DNA of 64,000 bases. Origin: CAVVZJ01 sp963752755. Lineage in GTDB: Bacteria > Planctomycetota > Planctomycetia > Isosphaerales > Isosphaeraceae. Of the stretch, positions 18,561-27,408 are shown piece by piece. The stretch's first letter is position 1, and the number at the start of each line of letters is the position of its first letter. The notes beneath the pieces were generated by a model, which worked only from the letters and a program-made list of their open reading frames with translations, was not told where the DNA came from and ran no database searches. The position numbers were made by a program, and so were the translations under genes. The stretch covers positions 558,001 through 622,000 of the forward strand of contig CAVVZJ010000003.1 of NCBI GenBank assembly GCA_963752755.1, read 5' to 3'.

Positions 18561-19939
18561 CCGCCGACCTCGGGAAGCTCGTACCCCTTACGGTACTCCC
18601 GCGAGAGCAACTTGTTCGCCTCGTCGTCGCCGGGGAAGGTCTCGGTGGCGACGTCCCAGGTGAGGGTGCGGCCGAGCTTGTAGGCGATGTTGCCGAGGTG
18701 GGTGGTGTTGGTCGAGCGGTGGATCGTCTCGATGCCCGCGTTGGGATGGCGGTCGCGGTCGCGGAGGCAGGCGAGGAAGTCGGCGACGTGGTCGGGCAGG
18801 CCGTCGTCCCGGGCGTCGAACGACGAAGGCTCCGAGGTCGATCTTGCGGACGGGGCGGTCGCCCTTGGCCTGCTTGATGCCGTAGGGCAGGACGACCTGA
18901 TCGGGGATGACCTCGTGGCCGCGGCGGTCGAGGACGAGGCTGCCGTCGGTGCCGCAGAAGAGGATGCCGTAGTCGCGGCCGAGGAACTTCAGGCCGTTGC
19001 CCTTGCGCATCGAGTAGGTCAGGATCGAGCCGTCGTCGAACGTATAGACGACCTGGAGCGTGTCGGGCGTGTCGCGGTCGTCGTCGGTGGTGAGAATGCC
19101 GCCGCTGGTGGCGACGGTCTTCGGGCCCCTTCTTGTCCAGGGCCCAGAGGACGATGTCGTTGAGGTGGACGCCCCAGTCGCTCATCATGCCGCCGGCGTA
19201 GTCGAAGTACCAGCGGAAGAGGAGGTGGAAGTGGTTGCGGTCGAACGGCCGCTCCGGCGCCGGGCCGAGCCAGCGGTCATAATCGACGTGAATCCGGCGG
19301 TGCCGTCTGCTCGGCCGGACCCATGCCGACGGGGCTGATGTTCTCGAAGTTCCAGGTCTGGACCCAGAAGACATCGCCGAGCTTGCCCGACTGCACCGTC
19401 TCGACGGCCTTCTGGAAGTTCTCGCTGGAGCGCTGCTGGGTGCCGACGGAGACGAGTCGGTGGTGCTTCTTCGCGGCCCGGATCATCGCCTGGCCTTCGG
19501 CGACGTTGTGGGCTAAAGGCTTCTCGACGTAGACATCCTTGCCGGCCTGACAGGCCTGGATGGTCGGGTGGGCGTGCCAGTGGTCGGGGGTGGCGATCAC
19601 GACGGCATCGACGAGGTCGCCGTCGAGCAGGGCGCGGTAGTCGCGCATCGTCCTCGGACGGTCGCCACCCTTGGCCTTGGCGATGCGATCGGCGGTCTCG
19701 CCAGCGTGGTGGTCGTCCACGTCGGCAACGGCGGTGAAGACGAATTCATCCCGCTTGAGGAATTCGGAGAGGAGTTGATTCCCGCGGCTACCGGCACCGA
19801 TCAGGCCGAGCCGGATGCGGTCGTTGGCCCGCTGGATCGCGCGGGCCTCCGACGCCCGCGCTCCCAGCCAGGCCGCCGCGCCGGCCGTGGCTCCCACTGT
19901 CCCCACAAATCCACGACGCGTGATTCGATTGCTTGCCAT
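18557..19939 (-). pseudogene. Tat-exported Gfo/Idh/MocA oxidoreductase, three frameshifts
   Basis: The N-terminus carries a Tat signal (TRRGFVGTVGATAGAAAW), predicting export in folded form with bound NAD(P). The Rossmann motif is LGLIGAGSRGNQLLSEF; further marks are AVADVDD, VVIATPDHWHAHPTIQA, EKPLAHNVAEG, GTQQRSSENFQKA and the substrate-domain WGVHLNDIVLWALDKKGP. The end reads EYRKGYELPEVGG. Frames change near 19305, 19128 and 18825. The start at 19939 was chosen because it opens the Tat signal. The last codons overlap the small membrane protein gene. Such exported members are abundant in planctomycetes; the substrate is not known. Confidence 0.8.
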
Positions 19940-20281
19940 GACGGGCCTCGCCTTCCCGGTTGTGCTGCAAGAAATGACCCGCACCCGGACGGTGCGGGGA
20001 GTCCCGATCTTACTGCCCGCGCCGGCCAACTGCCAGGGGCCGGGCGTGGTGTCCATCTCGAGGCGGGGAGGGTTGAAGTCGCAATCTCCCAAGGTATCTC
20101 TGCTCAGAATCCAGCGTCTCGGATTGGACATCTCTAGCCGCCCGATGGCAACCGATCCGGGCGATCCGGCGGCAGGGACCGATCGAAGGCCGACGGCCTC
20201 GAGAAAACCGTCTCGCGGAATCGCGCGGGGGGTGGGAGGCCCAATCGCAAAAGATTCGACGAATGGGTCGAGCGGTCGGGA

Positions 20282-21640
20282 TCACGGCGGATTGACCTCG
20301 GCCGCCCAGCGGTCGAAGGCGCGGGCCAGCCCGGAGACGACCTCGGAGCGGTCGGCAGCGAGGTCGCGGGTCTCGCCCGGGTCGGCGACGAGGTCGTAAA
20401 GGGCCCAGGTCTCGGAGTTGGCGGGGCGGTGCAGCTTGAATCGGCCCTTGCGGACGGCGGCCTCGCCCCGCCAGGTGAAGAAGAGGGCGTCATGGGGAGA
20501 GGGCCCCTGGCCGGCCAGGGCCGCGGTCGGGTCGCGACCGTCGAGGGTGAGGTCGGCCGGCGGCGTGACTCCGGCAGCGGACAGGGCGAGGGCGAAAAGG
20601 TCGAGAGAGATCAAGGGCTCGTCGCAGGTTGAGCCGGGGGCGATCCGGCCGGGCCATCGAACGACGCAGGGCACGCGGATGCCACCCTCGAACAACGTGA
20701 CGCCCCCGTCACGGAATGGGGCGTTCGAGGCCACTTCGAGGCCGCGGCCGGGGAGCATGAAGGCGCCGTTGTCGGACATGAGGATGACGAGCGTCTCGTC
20801 CCGCAAGCCGGACGCGTCGATCTGGTCGAGGATGCGGCCGATCCCGTCGTCCAGGGCGGTCAGCACGGCGCGATAGCGCTTCTTCGGGTCGGGCTCGTCG
20901 GGCCGGAGGCCGTAGCGGGCGAGGGCACCAGGCGGGGCCTGCCAGATGTTCGGCTGGCCGGGGGCCTTGTTCCTCGCACTCGGGAAGTGGGCGGCGTTGA
21001 AGGGGACGTAGCAGAGGAAGGGGCCGTCGACGTGGCGGCGGATAAAGTCGCAGGCGGCGTCAGCGAAGAGGTCCGTGCTGTAGCCGCTGGCGGCGGCGGG
21101 CTCGTTGCCGCGATAGAGGTCGAGCCGGCCGCTGTAAACGTGGGTGTAGTAGTCCATGTTGCCCGAGGCATGCCCAAGGAACTCGTCGAAGCCGCGCTCC
21201 GTGGGCCTTGTGCCCGGCTTGAAGCCGATGTTCCACTTGCCGAAGCAGGCCGTCGCGTAGCCGGCCGGCTTGAGCAGGGCCGGGAGCAGGCGCTCGTTGA
21301 CCGAGAGGCCCTCGCCGATGTTCTCCGCGGGGGTGAGCTGGTGCTCCAGTCCGTTCCGGGGCGGATACCGGCCCGTCAGCAGGGCGGCCCGTGAAGGGGA
21401 GCAGGAGGGCGAGGCCGTGTAGAAGGCCGTGCAGCGGACACCCTCGCCGGCCAGGCGGTCGATCCGGGGAGTGATGACCTCGGCATTCCCGTAGCAGCCA
21501 AGGTCACCGTAGCCCACGTTGTCGATGAGAATCAAGACGACGTTCGGCGGTCGATCGGCCGGGGCGGCATCGACCGTCTTGAAAACAGGAGGGGCGAAAG
21601 TCCCCAGCGCGGCGAAGGCGATCAAGGCCAGGGTGCGCAT
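20282..21640 (-). CDS. Secreted sulfatase (formylglycine-dependent, arylsulfatase family)
   Basis: Hydrolyses sulfate esters, in planctomycetes usually on sulfated polysaccharides. A signal peptide (MRTLALIAFAALGTFAPP) is followed by NVVLILIDNVGYGDLGCYGN with the calcium-binding Asp. The sulfatase signature SCSPSRAALLTGR has Cys80 as the residue converted to formylglycine. Other marks are KWNIGFKPGTRPTERGFDEF, LSDNGAFMLPGRG and VVRWPGRIAPGS. The 452-residue length is normal. The start at 21640 is the first residue of the signal peptide. The maturation enzyme is not in this window. Confidence 0.93.
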   Translation of the reverse strand: MRTLALIAFAALGTFAPPVFKTVDAAPADRPPNVVLILIDNVGYGDLGCYGNAEVITPRIDRLAGEGVRCTAFYTASPSCSPSRAALLTGRYPPRNGLEHQLTPAENIGEGLSVNERLLPALLKPAGYATACFGKWNIGFKPGTRPTERGFDEFLGHASGNMDYYTHVYSGRLDLYRGNEPAAASGYSTDLFADAACDFIRRHVDGPFLCYVPFNAAHFPSARNKAPGQPNIWQAPPGALARYGLRPDEPDPKKRYRAVLTALDDGIGRILDQIDASGLRDETLVILMSDNGAFMLPGRGLEVASNAPFRDGGVTLFEGGIRVPCVVRWPGRIAPGSTCDEPLISLDLFALALSAAGVTPPADLTLDGRDPTAALAGQGPSPHDALFFTWRGEAAVRKGRFKLHRPANSETWALYDLVADPGETRDLAADRSEVVSGLARAFDRWAAEVNPP

Positions 21641-21786
21641 GGCGGTCCTCCTCGATGTGGGTCGGCGTCGGCGGCGAAATGAGGCTGTGAGGGCCTGGGA
21701 GAGTCCGGCGATCACCGAGTTTCCCTGGTGCCGTGGCTCACGAGAAGAACAAGAATTCTACATCGAGGATCGAGCCCCCGCGCGGT

Positions 21787-22626
21787 CTAGCGTCTCTGGG
21801 TCTCGGGGGTGGCCTTCGGGTCGGAGGCGTCGGCCACGACGGGCCGGCCGGTGTACGCGCCGGGGCGGCGGGTCTGCTGGACGAGCTCGCGGAAGGCGTC
21901 GCGTGCGTCGGCCCGGACGCCGGGGTTGCGGGCGGCGACCTCGCGAGCCCAGTCGGGGTACATCTCGACGAGGCGGCCCATCAAGGAGACAAACAGCCCT
22001 GCCTCCTGCACCTGGTCTTCCAGGATGCGCTCGATCAAGGGGCGAACGGTCGCCGCCACCGCCTTCCAGCCGCGAGAGTCCACCTTCACGAACGCCTCGA
22101 CGTGGTGCTGGACCCAGAACTCGCCGTTGACCTCGCGGAAGAAGTTGGAGCGCACGACCAGCAAGATCCGGCCGGTGAGCCGGGCGTTGCCGCGTGGGGT
22201 GGTGTAGTCGAGTTGACAGAGCATCACGTGAAGCCTCGGCGAGCGTAGCAGATACTCCCAGGTGGCCGATGTCCCCGAGCCGTCGGAACCGACGAACCGG
22301 TTCGCGCTGACCTGCTGGAGCTGAGCGGGCGTCGGGCTCAGGTCGCGCCAGAGGGCCAGGGTCAGCACTGGCTCGTTGACGAGGCTGAGATAGACCTTGG
22401 GGTTACACGGAAACGTCTCGGGCTTGCCCTGGCGATGCACGGTCGGGTCGCGGATCAGGTCGGCCACAGCCTCGCGGTGCTGGGGGGCAAGCTGGGCCAT
22501 CGGCACAACCTCGGCCGGCTCGAAGTGCCGCGACCCGGCCCGCGCCGCGGTCGGACTGGCCGGGGCCAGCAGGCCGATGGCCAGGAGCACCCCCGAGGCC
22601 CACCGGGACGTCTTGCGGGGTTCCAT
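21787..22626 (-). CDS. Secreted hypothetical protein
   Basis: A 279-residue protein with a signal peptide (SGVLLAIGLLAPASPTAARA). The mature part contains HFEPAEVVPMAQLAPQHREAV, KVYLSLVNEPVLTLALWRDL and LLVVRSNFFREVNGEFWVQHH and ends in a Pro/Arg-rich tail. No catalytic motif or domain is recognised. A GAGGGAG ribosome site precedes the ATG at 22626, which is preferred over the ATG six codons upstream. The gene follows the sulfatase on the opposite side of a 146-base gap and is divergent from the HEAT gene. Confidence 0.7.
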   Translation of the reverse strand: MEPRKTSRWASGVLLAIGLLAPASPTAARAGSRHFEPAEVVPMAQLAPQHREAVADLIRDPTVHRQGKPETFPCNPKVYLSLVNEPVLTLALWRDLSPTPAQLQQVSANRFVGSDGSGTSATWEYLLRSPRLHVMLCQLDYTTPRGNARLTGRILLVVRSNFFREVNGEFWVQHHVEAFVKVDSRGWKAVAATVRPLIERILEDQVQEAGLFVSLMGRLVEMYPDWAREVAARNPGVRADARDAFRELVQQTRRPGAYTGRPVVADASDPKATPETQRR

Positions 22627-22915
22627 GAGAACTCCCTCTGGCATAAATCTTTATGTCAATCGCCCCGGGTCGTTCGCCAAGGGACCGGGCGGGGCATTTC
22701 ACCTTATTCATCGGTTGGAATCGCTCCGGGCTGTCGCCCTTCCGTCGATCGAGGCAGTTTTCGGGGTTGTTGCGAACCTGGGGGAATTAGAGAAAGCTCT
22801 CACCAGGACGGTCGGGCTCTCGGAATTGAACTTGCCGAACTCGAGGGAATCCGTAAGATCCGGCCCGAGATTGGGTTTTCTGGGGCTTCGACCACGGCTT
22901 TGCACGGAGGCGGCC

Positions 22916-24121
22916 ATGCCGGAGCGACGACGGATCGGGATCTGGGTCACCGCCGGGGCGCTGGGATGCCTGGGACTGGCGGCGGGACTGGCTTGGAAGT
23001 TCGGGGGCACGGGCTCGGGGAAGGTCCCGGCCGCGGGTCAGGCCGCCGAGGCGCATCGAGCCGGGGCGATCGGCCCGAACGCCCCGCTCGCGGAGCTGGC
23101 CGCTGGCTTGAAGCAGGGCGACGGCATGGCCCTGGCCGTGCTGGTCAACCGGGTGGCGAGCCCCGAGGGCACCGAGGCCCGCCCGATTCCGGAGTCGGAG
23201 GGAGCCGCGTGGCAGGGGGTGGTGATGGGAATCCGCGCCGGCCTGCCGAAGTTCTCGGCGTATGGCCGCGCCTCGGCGGTCTCGGCGCTGGCCCGGGTAC
23301 TCGACCGCTACACGATCGAGCCGGCCCCGGCCGACTGGCTCGGCCTGCTGGCGCCATCGCACGAGGTTTTCACCCTGGCGCTGGCCGATCCGGACGCCGG
23401 CGTGCGGATCGCCGCCTTGAACGAGATGCCCGCGCTCTGGGTCTGGTCGCCGGGCTGCGATTTCACGGTCGAGCTGGACCGGCTGGCGTCGTGGAAGGAG
23501 GGCCTGCACCGCGAGGTCGTGCGCGTGTTGGGGGACCGCGAGCCGGCCGTCCGGGCCGCGGCGGTGTCGGCACTGGCAGCCTTGCCGATCGACACCGAGG
23601 CGCAGCCGGCGGTCGCCTACCTGGAAGACCCGAGCCCGGAGGTCCGGCTGGCGGTCGTGAGCGGCTTCGCGCAGCGGCGGGCCTTGCTCGACGAGGAATC
23701 GCTCCTGCCGCGGCTCTGGGACTCCTCGGCCGCCGTGACCGCGGCGGCCGAGCAGGCGTTGAAGGCCCGCGGACTGGCTTCCGACCAGATCGGCCTGGGC
23801 AAGATGGTCGTCCATCCCCAGACCCGGATGCGGATCTCGGCCGTCGCCATGGTCCTCGCCCGGACCGATCTCGACCCGGTCGTCTGGCTTCTCTTCCTCT
23901 CGCGTGATGCCGACGCCGACGTCCGCGCCCGGGCCGTCGAGGCGCTGGCCGGTCGGGACAGCGCCCAGGCTCGCGATCGCCTGAGCGAGATGGCGGTGTC
24001 CGACCCCTCCCCCGACGTCCGCCAGGCCGCCGCCAGGGTCGCTCCCCCGGTCGATGCCGAAACGACCGCCTCCCTGCCGCCCTTGCCCGGCTCGCCCCGT
24101 TTGAACCCGCGGGCGAATTGA
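22916..24121 (+). CDS. Membrane-anchored HEAT-repeat protein
   Basis: A 401-residue protein with an N-terminal membrane anchor (IGIWVTAGALGCLGLAAGLAW) and a long alpha-helical solenoid. HEAT units are visible as SAVSALARVLDRY, AGVRIAALNEMPALW, PAVRAAAVSALAALPID, PEVRLAVVSGFAQR, ADVRARAVEALAGRD and PDVRQAAARVA. The tail is Pro-rich. GGAGG lies eight bases before the ATG at 22916. HEAT proteins of this kind act as scaffolds; no partner is evident. The longer open frame upstream is not supported by a ribosome site. Confidence 0.8.
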   Translation: MPERRRIGIWVTAGALGCLGLAAGLAWKFGGTGSGKVPAAGQAAEAHRAGAIGPNAPLAELAAGLKQGDGMALAVLVNRVASPEGTEARPIPESEGAAWQGVVMGIRAGLPKFSAYGRASAVSALARVLDRYTIEPAPADWLGLLAPSHEVFTLALADPDAGVRIAALNEMPALWVWSPGCDFTVELDRLASWKEGLHREVVRVLGDREPAVRAAAVSALAALPIDTEAQPAVAYLEDPSPEVRLAVVSGFAQRRALLDEESLLPRLWDSSAAVTAAAEQALKARGLASDQIGLGKMVVHPQTRMRISAVAMVLARTDLDPVVWLLFLSRDADADVRARAVEALAGRDSAQARDRLSEMAVSDPSPDVRQAAARVAPPVDAETTASLPPLPGSPRLNPRAN

Positions 24122-24642
24122 GCCGGAAAGCCGCCTCGCCACAAGTTGCCTGAAGTCATGAGGTTGCACCATGCGAAGGAACCACTTCCCTGGTGCGACC
24201 TTCGTGTCCTTGGTACCCTTATGGTGAACCCGACCGTCACATGCCACCGCCCCCCGCGACGCCGAGTCACGCCGCGGGGACTGCGCCAGCGACGCTCCTC
24301 GGATGCCCAGAGGACGCGCCAGGGACGCGCTTTGCCATCCAAAGTTGTGAGACGCAAGTCCTTGATCTGTCTCGTCGAACGCGGGCGAATCCCTACAGTG
24401 TGAAGTTCGTTCGGCGATCTGGACGCTTTCACGCCGTGACGTCTTCTTGAGGTCTCGGGAGCCGCATTGCCAAGGAACCAGGCCCGGTGGCGCAGGGGTT
24501 GTGGGGAACCTACGACGTGGTACGGCGGTGGGCCACAACAGGGCGATGACGGCCCGGTGTTACCGGCATGGTCGATGGTCAACGGGAAGGTCGATGGTCC
24601 GCCTGTCCGCGCCAACGACCCGAACCCATCGGCGCGTGAGGC
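24122..24642. other. Intergenic region between HEAT and PEP-CTERM genes
   Basis: 521 bases between convergent genes. No gene is credible. A short imperfect AAGG-ACC-AAGG-ACACGAAGG array, read on the minus strand around 24195-24235, resembles low-complexity repeats that are common in planctomycete spacers. Confidence 0.3.
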
Positions 24643-25656
24643 TCAGGATCGTTGGCGGTCGGGACGTTTGGCCGACCGGCGTCGGGCGGCGACGAGCAGG
24701 AGGCCGGCGGCGCCGGTCGCCAGCAGCGCGAGGGAGCCCGGCTCGGGCACGGCGAACGACTGGGACGCGATCTCGGTGACGAAGAGGCGGGCGCCGGCGG
24801 TATTGCTGAACTGGCCGAGGGAGGTCAGGCTCGTGTCGAAGATCCCGGGCGGGAGGTAGCGGCTGCCGATGATCAGGCGGTTGTCGGGGGTAAGGAAGAG
24901 GTCGTCGGGATCGCTGTAGGTGGTGTCGCCCAGGAGGGTGCCGGTGTTGAAGTCGAGCTTCATCACCTCGTTGAAGGCGCCGGTATAGCCGAGCATCGAG
25001 ACGTAGATGGCGTTGGTGGCCGGGTCGTATTCGAGCCCGCGCAGGTCCACGAAGCGGAGGCCCGTCCCGGTCGGCGTAATGTCGCGGACCACCGAGCCGC
25101 TGCCGTTGATCTCATAGAGGTGGTAGCCGGTGATGATCAGCAAGTCGCCGTTGCCCAGAGCGCGGACGTCGTTGACGGACTGGCCGCTGAAGATCTGGGT
25201 GCCGGAGGTGGTGTTGCCGGTGTTGAACTCCAGCAGGCCCGTGTTGGTGCCGACGAAAAAGTGGCCGGCGTTGTCGAAGGCGATCTTGCCGAGGTAAATG
25301 CCATTGCCGATGTGGCCGGTGGCATCACCGACGGTGTAGGTCTGCTGCACGGCGCCGGTGCTGCTGAACGCCAGCACGGCCAGGCCGTCGGAATTGCGGT
25401 TCTGCACGGCATAGAGCAGGCCATCGGGGCCGTAGGCCAGACCGCGGGTGTCGGCCCCGCTCGGTCCGGGCACGGAGAAGGCATCGATGTAGGAGCCGGT
25501 GTTACTGTAATGGGCGATGTTGTTGGTGTTGGCCGGCTGGACTTCCAGGTTGTAGGACCCGTAGAAATCGCCTGGTGTGAAGTCGGCCCGTGCTGAGGAG
25601 GTCGCGAAGCCGGGGATGACGGCGAGAACGCAAGCGACCGCAATGGGGATGCGCAT
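24643..25656 (-). CDS. PEP-CTERM secreted beta-propeller-like protein
   Basis: A 337-residue exported protein with a signal peptide (IPIAVACVLAVIPGFATSSARA) and a C-terminal PEP-CTERM sorting tail: VPEPGSLALL, a hydrophobic helix and RRR. The middle has repeated strands such as GLAYGPDGLLYAVQN, IAFDNAGHFFVGTNTG, LRGLEYDPATNAIYVSM and LFLTPDNRLIIGSRYL, which suggests an NHL or SMP-30-like propeller. PEP-CTERM proteins are sorted by exosortase; no exosortase gene is in the window. The start at 25656 begins the signal peptide and a promoter lies 95 bases upstream. Confidence 0.85.
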   Translation of the reverse strand: MRIPIAVACVLAVIPGFATSSARADFTPGDFYGSYNLEVQPANTNNIAHYSNTGSYIDAFSVPGPSGADTRGLAYGPDGLLYAVQNRNSDGLAVLAFSSTGAVQQTYTVGDATGHIGNGIYLGKIAFDNAGHFFVGTNTGLLEFNTGNTTSGTQIFSGQSVNDVRALGNGDLLIITGYHLYEINGSGSVVRDITPTGTGLRFVDLRGLEYDPATNAIYVSMLGYTGAFNEVMKLDFNTGTLLGDTTYSDPDDLFLTPDNRLIIGSRYLPPGIFDTSLTSLGQFSNTAGARLFVTEIASQSFAVPEPGSLALLATGAAGLLLVAARRRSAKRPDRQRS

Positions 25657-25750
25657 GCGGGCAAGCTCCGAGGTCTGATCCGTGGATGATCGGGAGGAGG
25701 TCTGACCAACCGCGCCAAGCCAACCGGCGACGCTGTCAGGACTCCAGAGG

Positions 25751-25779
25751 ACGATAATGCCAACCCGGGATGGATTCAA
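25751..25779 (-). promoter_or_regulatory. Promoter candidate of the PEP-CTERM gene
   Basis: On the minus strand TTGAAT (25774-25779), a 17-base spacer and TATCGT (25751-25756), four of six consensus in the -10. Confidence 0.45.
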
Positions 25780-26011
25780 TCGTCCTATCATGAATTTTCA
25801 CGCACGGTTGACGGGATGTTGCTACGAAGCAACACAGGGCCATCACCGACGCGGGCTCCATGCATCCGACCCGACGGCGAGGGCGTGGCTCGCGACATCG
25901 CCCCGTTCGATCCTGAGACGCCGCTGGACTTGACCATCGCGGCGGGCGGGCGGGACAATGGAGACTCTGGACAAAGCCCGCCCGAGATCCCGCCCCGAGG
26001 CTCGCACCGTC

Positions 26012-27238
26012 ATGCCCGAGACCGCCGCCACGCCGGTTGCCGCGACCCCGTTCCCCGATGCCCTTGGCCGATTCGGGACATTCGGGGGGCGGTTCGTGCC
26101 CGAGACCTTGATGGACGCCCTGAACCAGCTCGCGGAGGCGTATGAGCGGTTCAGGAACGACCCGGGGTTCCGGGCGGAGATGGAGGATTATTTAAAGAAC
26201 TACGTCGGCCGGCCCTCGGCGCTCTACTTCGCCAAACGGTTGACGGAGCGTGCTGGCGGGGCCGACATTTATATCAAGCGTGAGGACCTCAACCACACCG
26301 GCGCCCACAAGATCAATAACGCGATCGGTCAGGTGCTCATCGCGCAGAGGATGGGCAAGACCCGCGTCATCGCCGAGACCGGCGCCGGGCAGCACGGTGT
26401 CGCCACGGCGACCGCCTGCGCGTTGACCGGCCTGGAATGCACGGTCTACATGGGCGAGGAGGACATCCGGCGCCAGAAGCTCAACGTCTTCAACATGAAG
26501 ACGATGGGCGCCGACGTCGTGCCGGTGACGACGGGCTCGCGGACCTTACGCGACGCCACCAACGAGGCGATGCGGGACTGGATGGGGTCGTCGAAAACGA
26601 CGCATTACACGATCGGCAGCGTCGTCGGCCCGCACCCGTTTCCGATGATCGTGCGGGATTTCCAGTCGGTGATCGGCCGCGAGACGCGGGCGCAGTGCCT
26701 CGAACGGCTGGGGCGGTTGCCGGATGCGGTGGTGGCCTGCGTCGGCGGTGGCTCGAACGCGGCGGGGATGTTCTCTCCGCTCGTCGGCGACGCCTCGATC
26801 GAGCTGATCGGCGCCGAGGCGGGCGGTCGCGGGCCGACCAAGGGCGAGCACGCGGCCAGTCTCTCGAAGGGCCGGCCGGGGGTCCTGCACGGCAGCTTCA
26901 GCTACGTCCTTCAGGACGAGGACGGCCAGACCGACGACGTCCACTCGATTTCGGCCGGCCTGGATTATCCGGGAGTCGGCCCCGAGCACAGCTACTGGAA
27001 GGATACGGGGCGGGTCCGCTACGAGTCGATCACCGATCAAGAAGCGCTCGATGCGTATTACACCCTCGCCCGTTGCGAGGGCATCTTGCCCGCGTTGGAG
27101 TCGAGCCACGCGGTGGCCCAGGCGTTGAAGGAGGCACCGCGGTTCGGTCGGGGCAAGGTGCTGGTGATCTGCCTCTCCGGCCGGGGCGACAAGGACGCCT
27201 ACGAGATTGCCCGGCTCCGGGGCGAGCCCCTGGTCTGA
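26012..27238 (+). CDS. trpB: Tryptophan synthase beta subunit
   Basis: PLP enzyme that condenses indole with serine to tryptophan, normally in complex with TrpA. The sequence matches TrpB1 throughout: GRFGTFGGRFVPETLM, REDLNHTGAHKINNAIGQ with the PLP Lys (residue 100 from this start), ETGAGQHGVATATACAL, GSVVGPHPFPMIVRDFQ, CVGGGSNAAGMF for the phosphate and LSGRGDKD at the end. GAGG at 25997-26000 favours the ATG at 26012; an in-frame ATG at 25958 would add 18 residues without family similarity. trpA is not adjacent; the next gene is convergent. Confidence 0.95.
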   Translation: MPETAATPVAATPFPDALGRFGTFGGRFVPETLMDALNQLAEAYERFRNDPGFRAEMEDYLKNYVGRPSALYFAKRLTERAGGADIYIKREDLNHTGAHKINNAIGQVLIAQRMGKTRVIAETGAGQHGVATATACALTGLECTVYMGEEDIRRQKLNVFNMKTMGADVVPVTTGSRTLRDATNEAMRDWMGSSKTTHYTIGSVVGPHPFPMIVRDFQSVIGRETRAQCLERLGRLPDAVVACVGGGSNAAGMFSPLVGDASIELIGAEAGGRGPTKGEHAASLSKGRPGVLHGSFSYVLQDEDGQTDDVHSISAGLDYPGVGPEHSYWKDTGRVRYESITDQEALDAYYTLARCEGILPALESSHAVAQALKEAPRFGRGKVLVICLSGRGDKDAYEIARLRGEPLV

Positions 27239-27240
27239 GA

Positions 27241-27371
27241 CACGAACCCGCGGATGCGATCCGATTCGAGCCCGACTCCGGTGGGACAGCCGGGGGCGGC
27301 TGTCATCCGTTCCGGACAGCCGGGGGCGGCTGTCCCACAAGTCCCAACCGGACAACATCCGCGGGTTCGTG
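27241..27371. repeat. Inverted-repeat element enclosing two palindromes, between convergent genes
   Basis: Outer arms 27241-27256 and 27356-27371 are exact 16-base reverse complements. Inside are two identical 20-base palindromes at 27285-27304 and 27315-27334 (arms GACAGCCG and CGGCTGTC). The unit lies between the trpB stop and the DUF790 stop, so it could serve as a two-way terminator. The same 20-base palindrome occurs, inverted, at 44698-44717, which marks it as a dispersed REP-like or MITE-like unit. Confidence 0.7.
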
Positions 27372-27408
27372 TATGAGACAGGTTCCTCGCGGATTTGCGA
27401 GGACGCAA

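Noticed and set aside
22826..22859. TTGAAC and TAAGAT with 22-base spacing, also seen as TTGACA-N22-TAAGAG at 52925-52958
   Set aside because: Two cases with an unusual spacer are not enough for a new promoter class; it may be chance.
24146..24450. Small open frames downstream of the HEAT gene
   Set aside because: They overlap a repeat-like array and lack any protein similarity.
25958..26012. Alternative earlier start of TrpB
   Set aside because: The 18 added residues show no TrpB similarity and there is no good ribosome site; kept only as a note.
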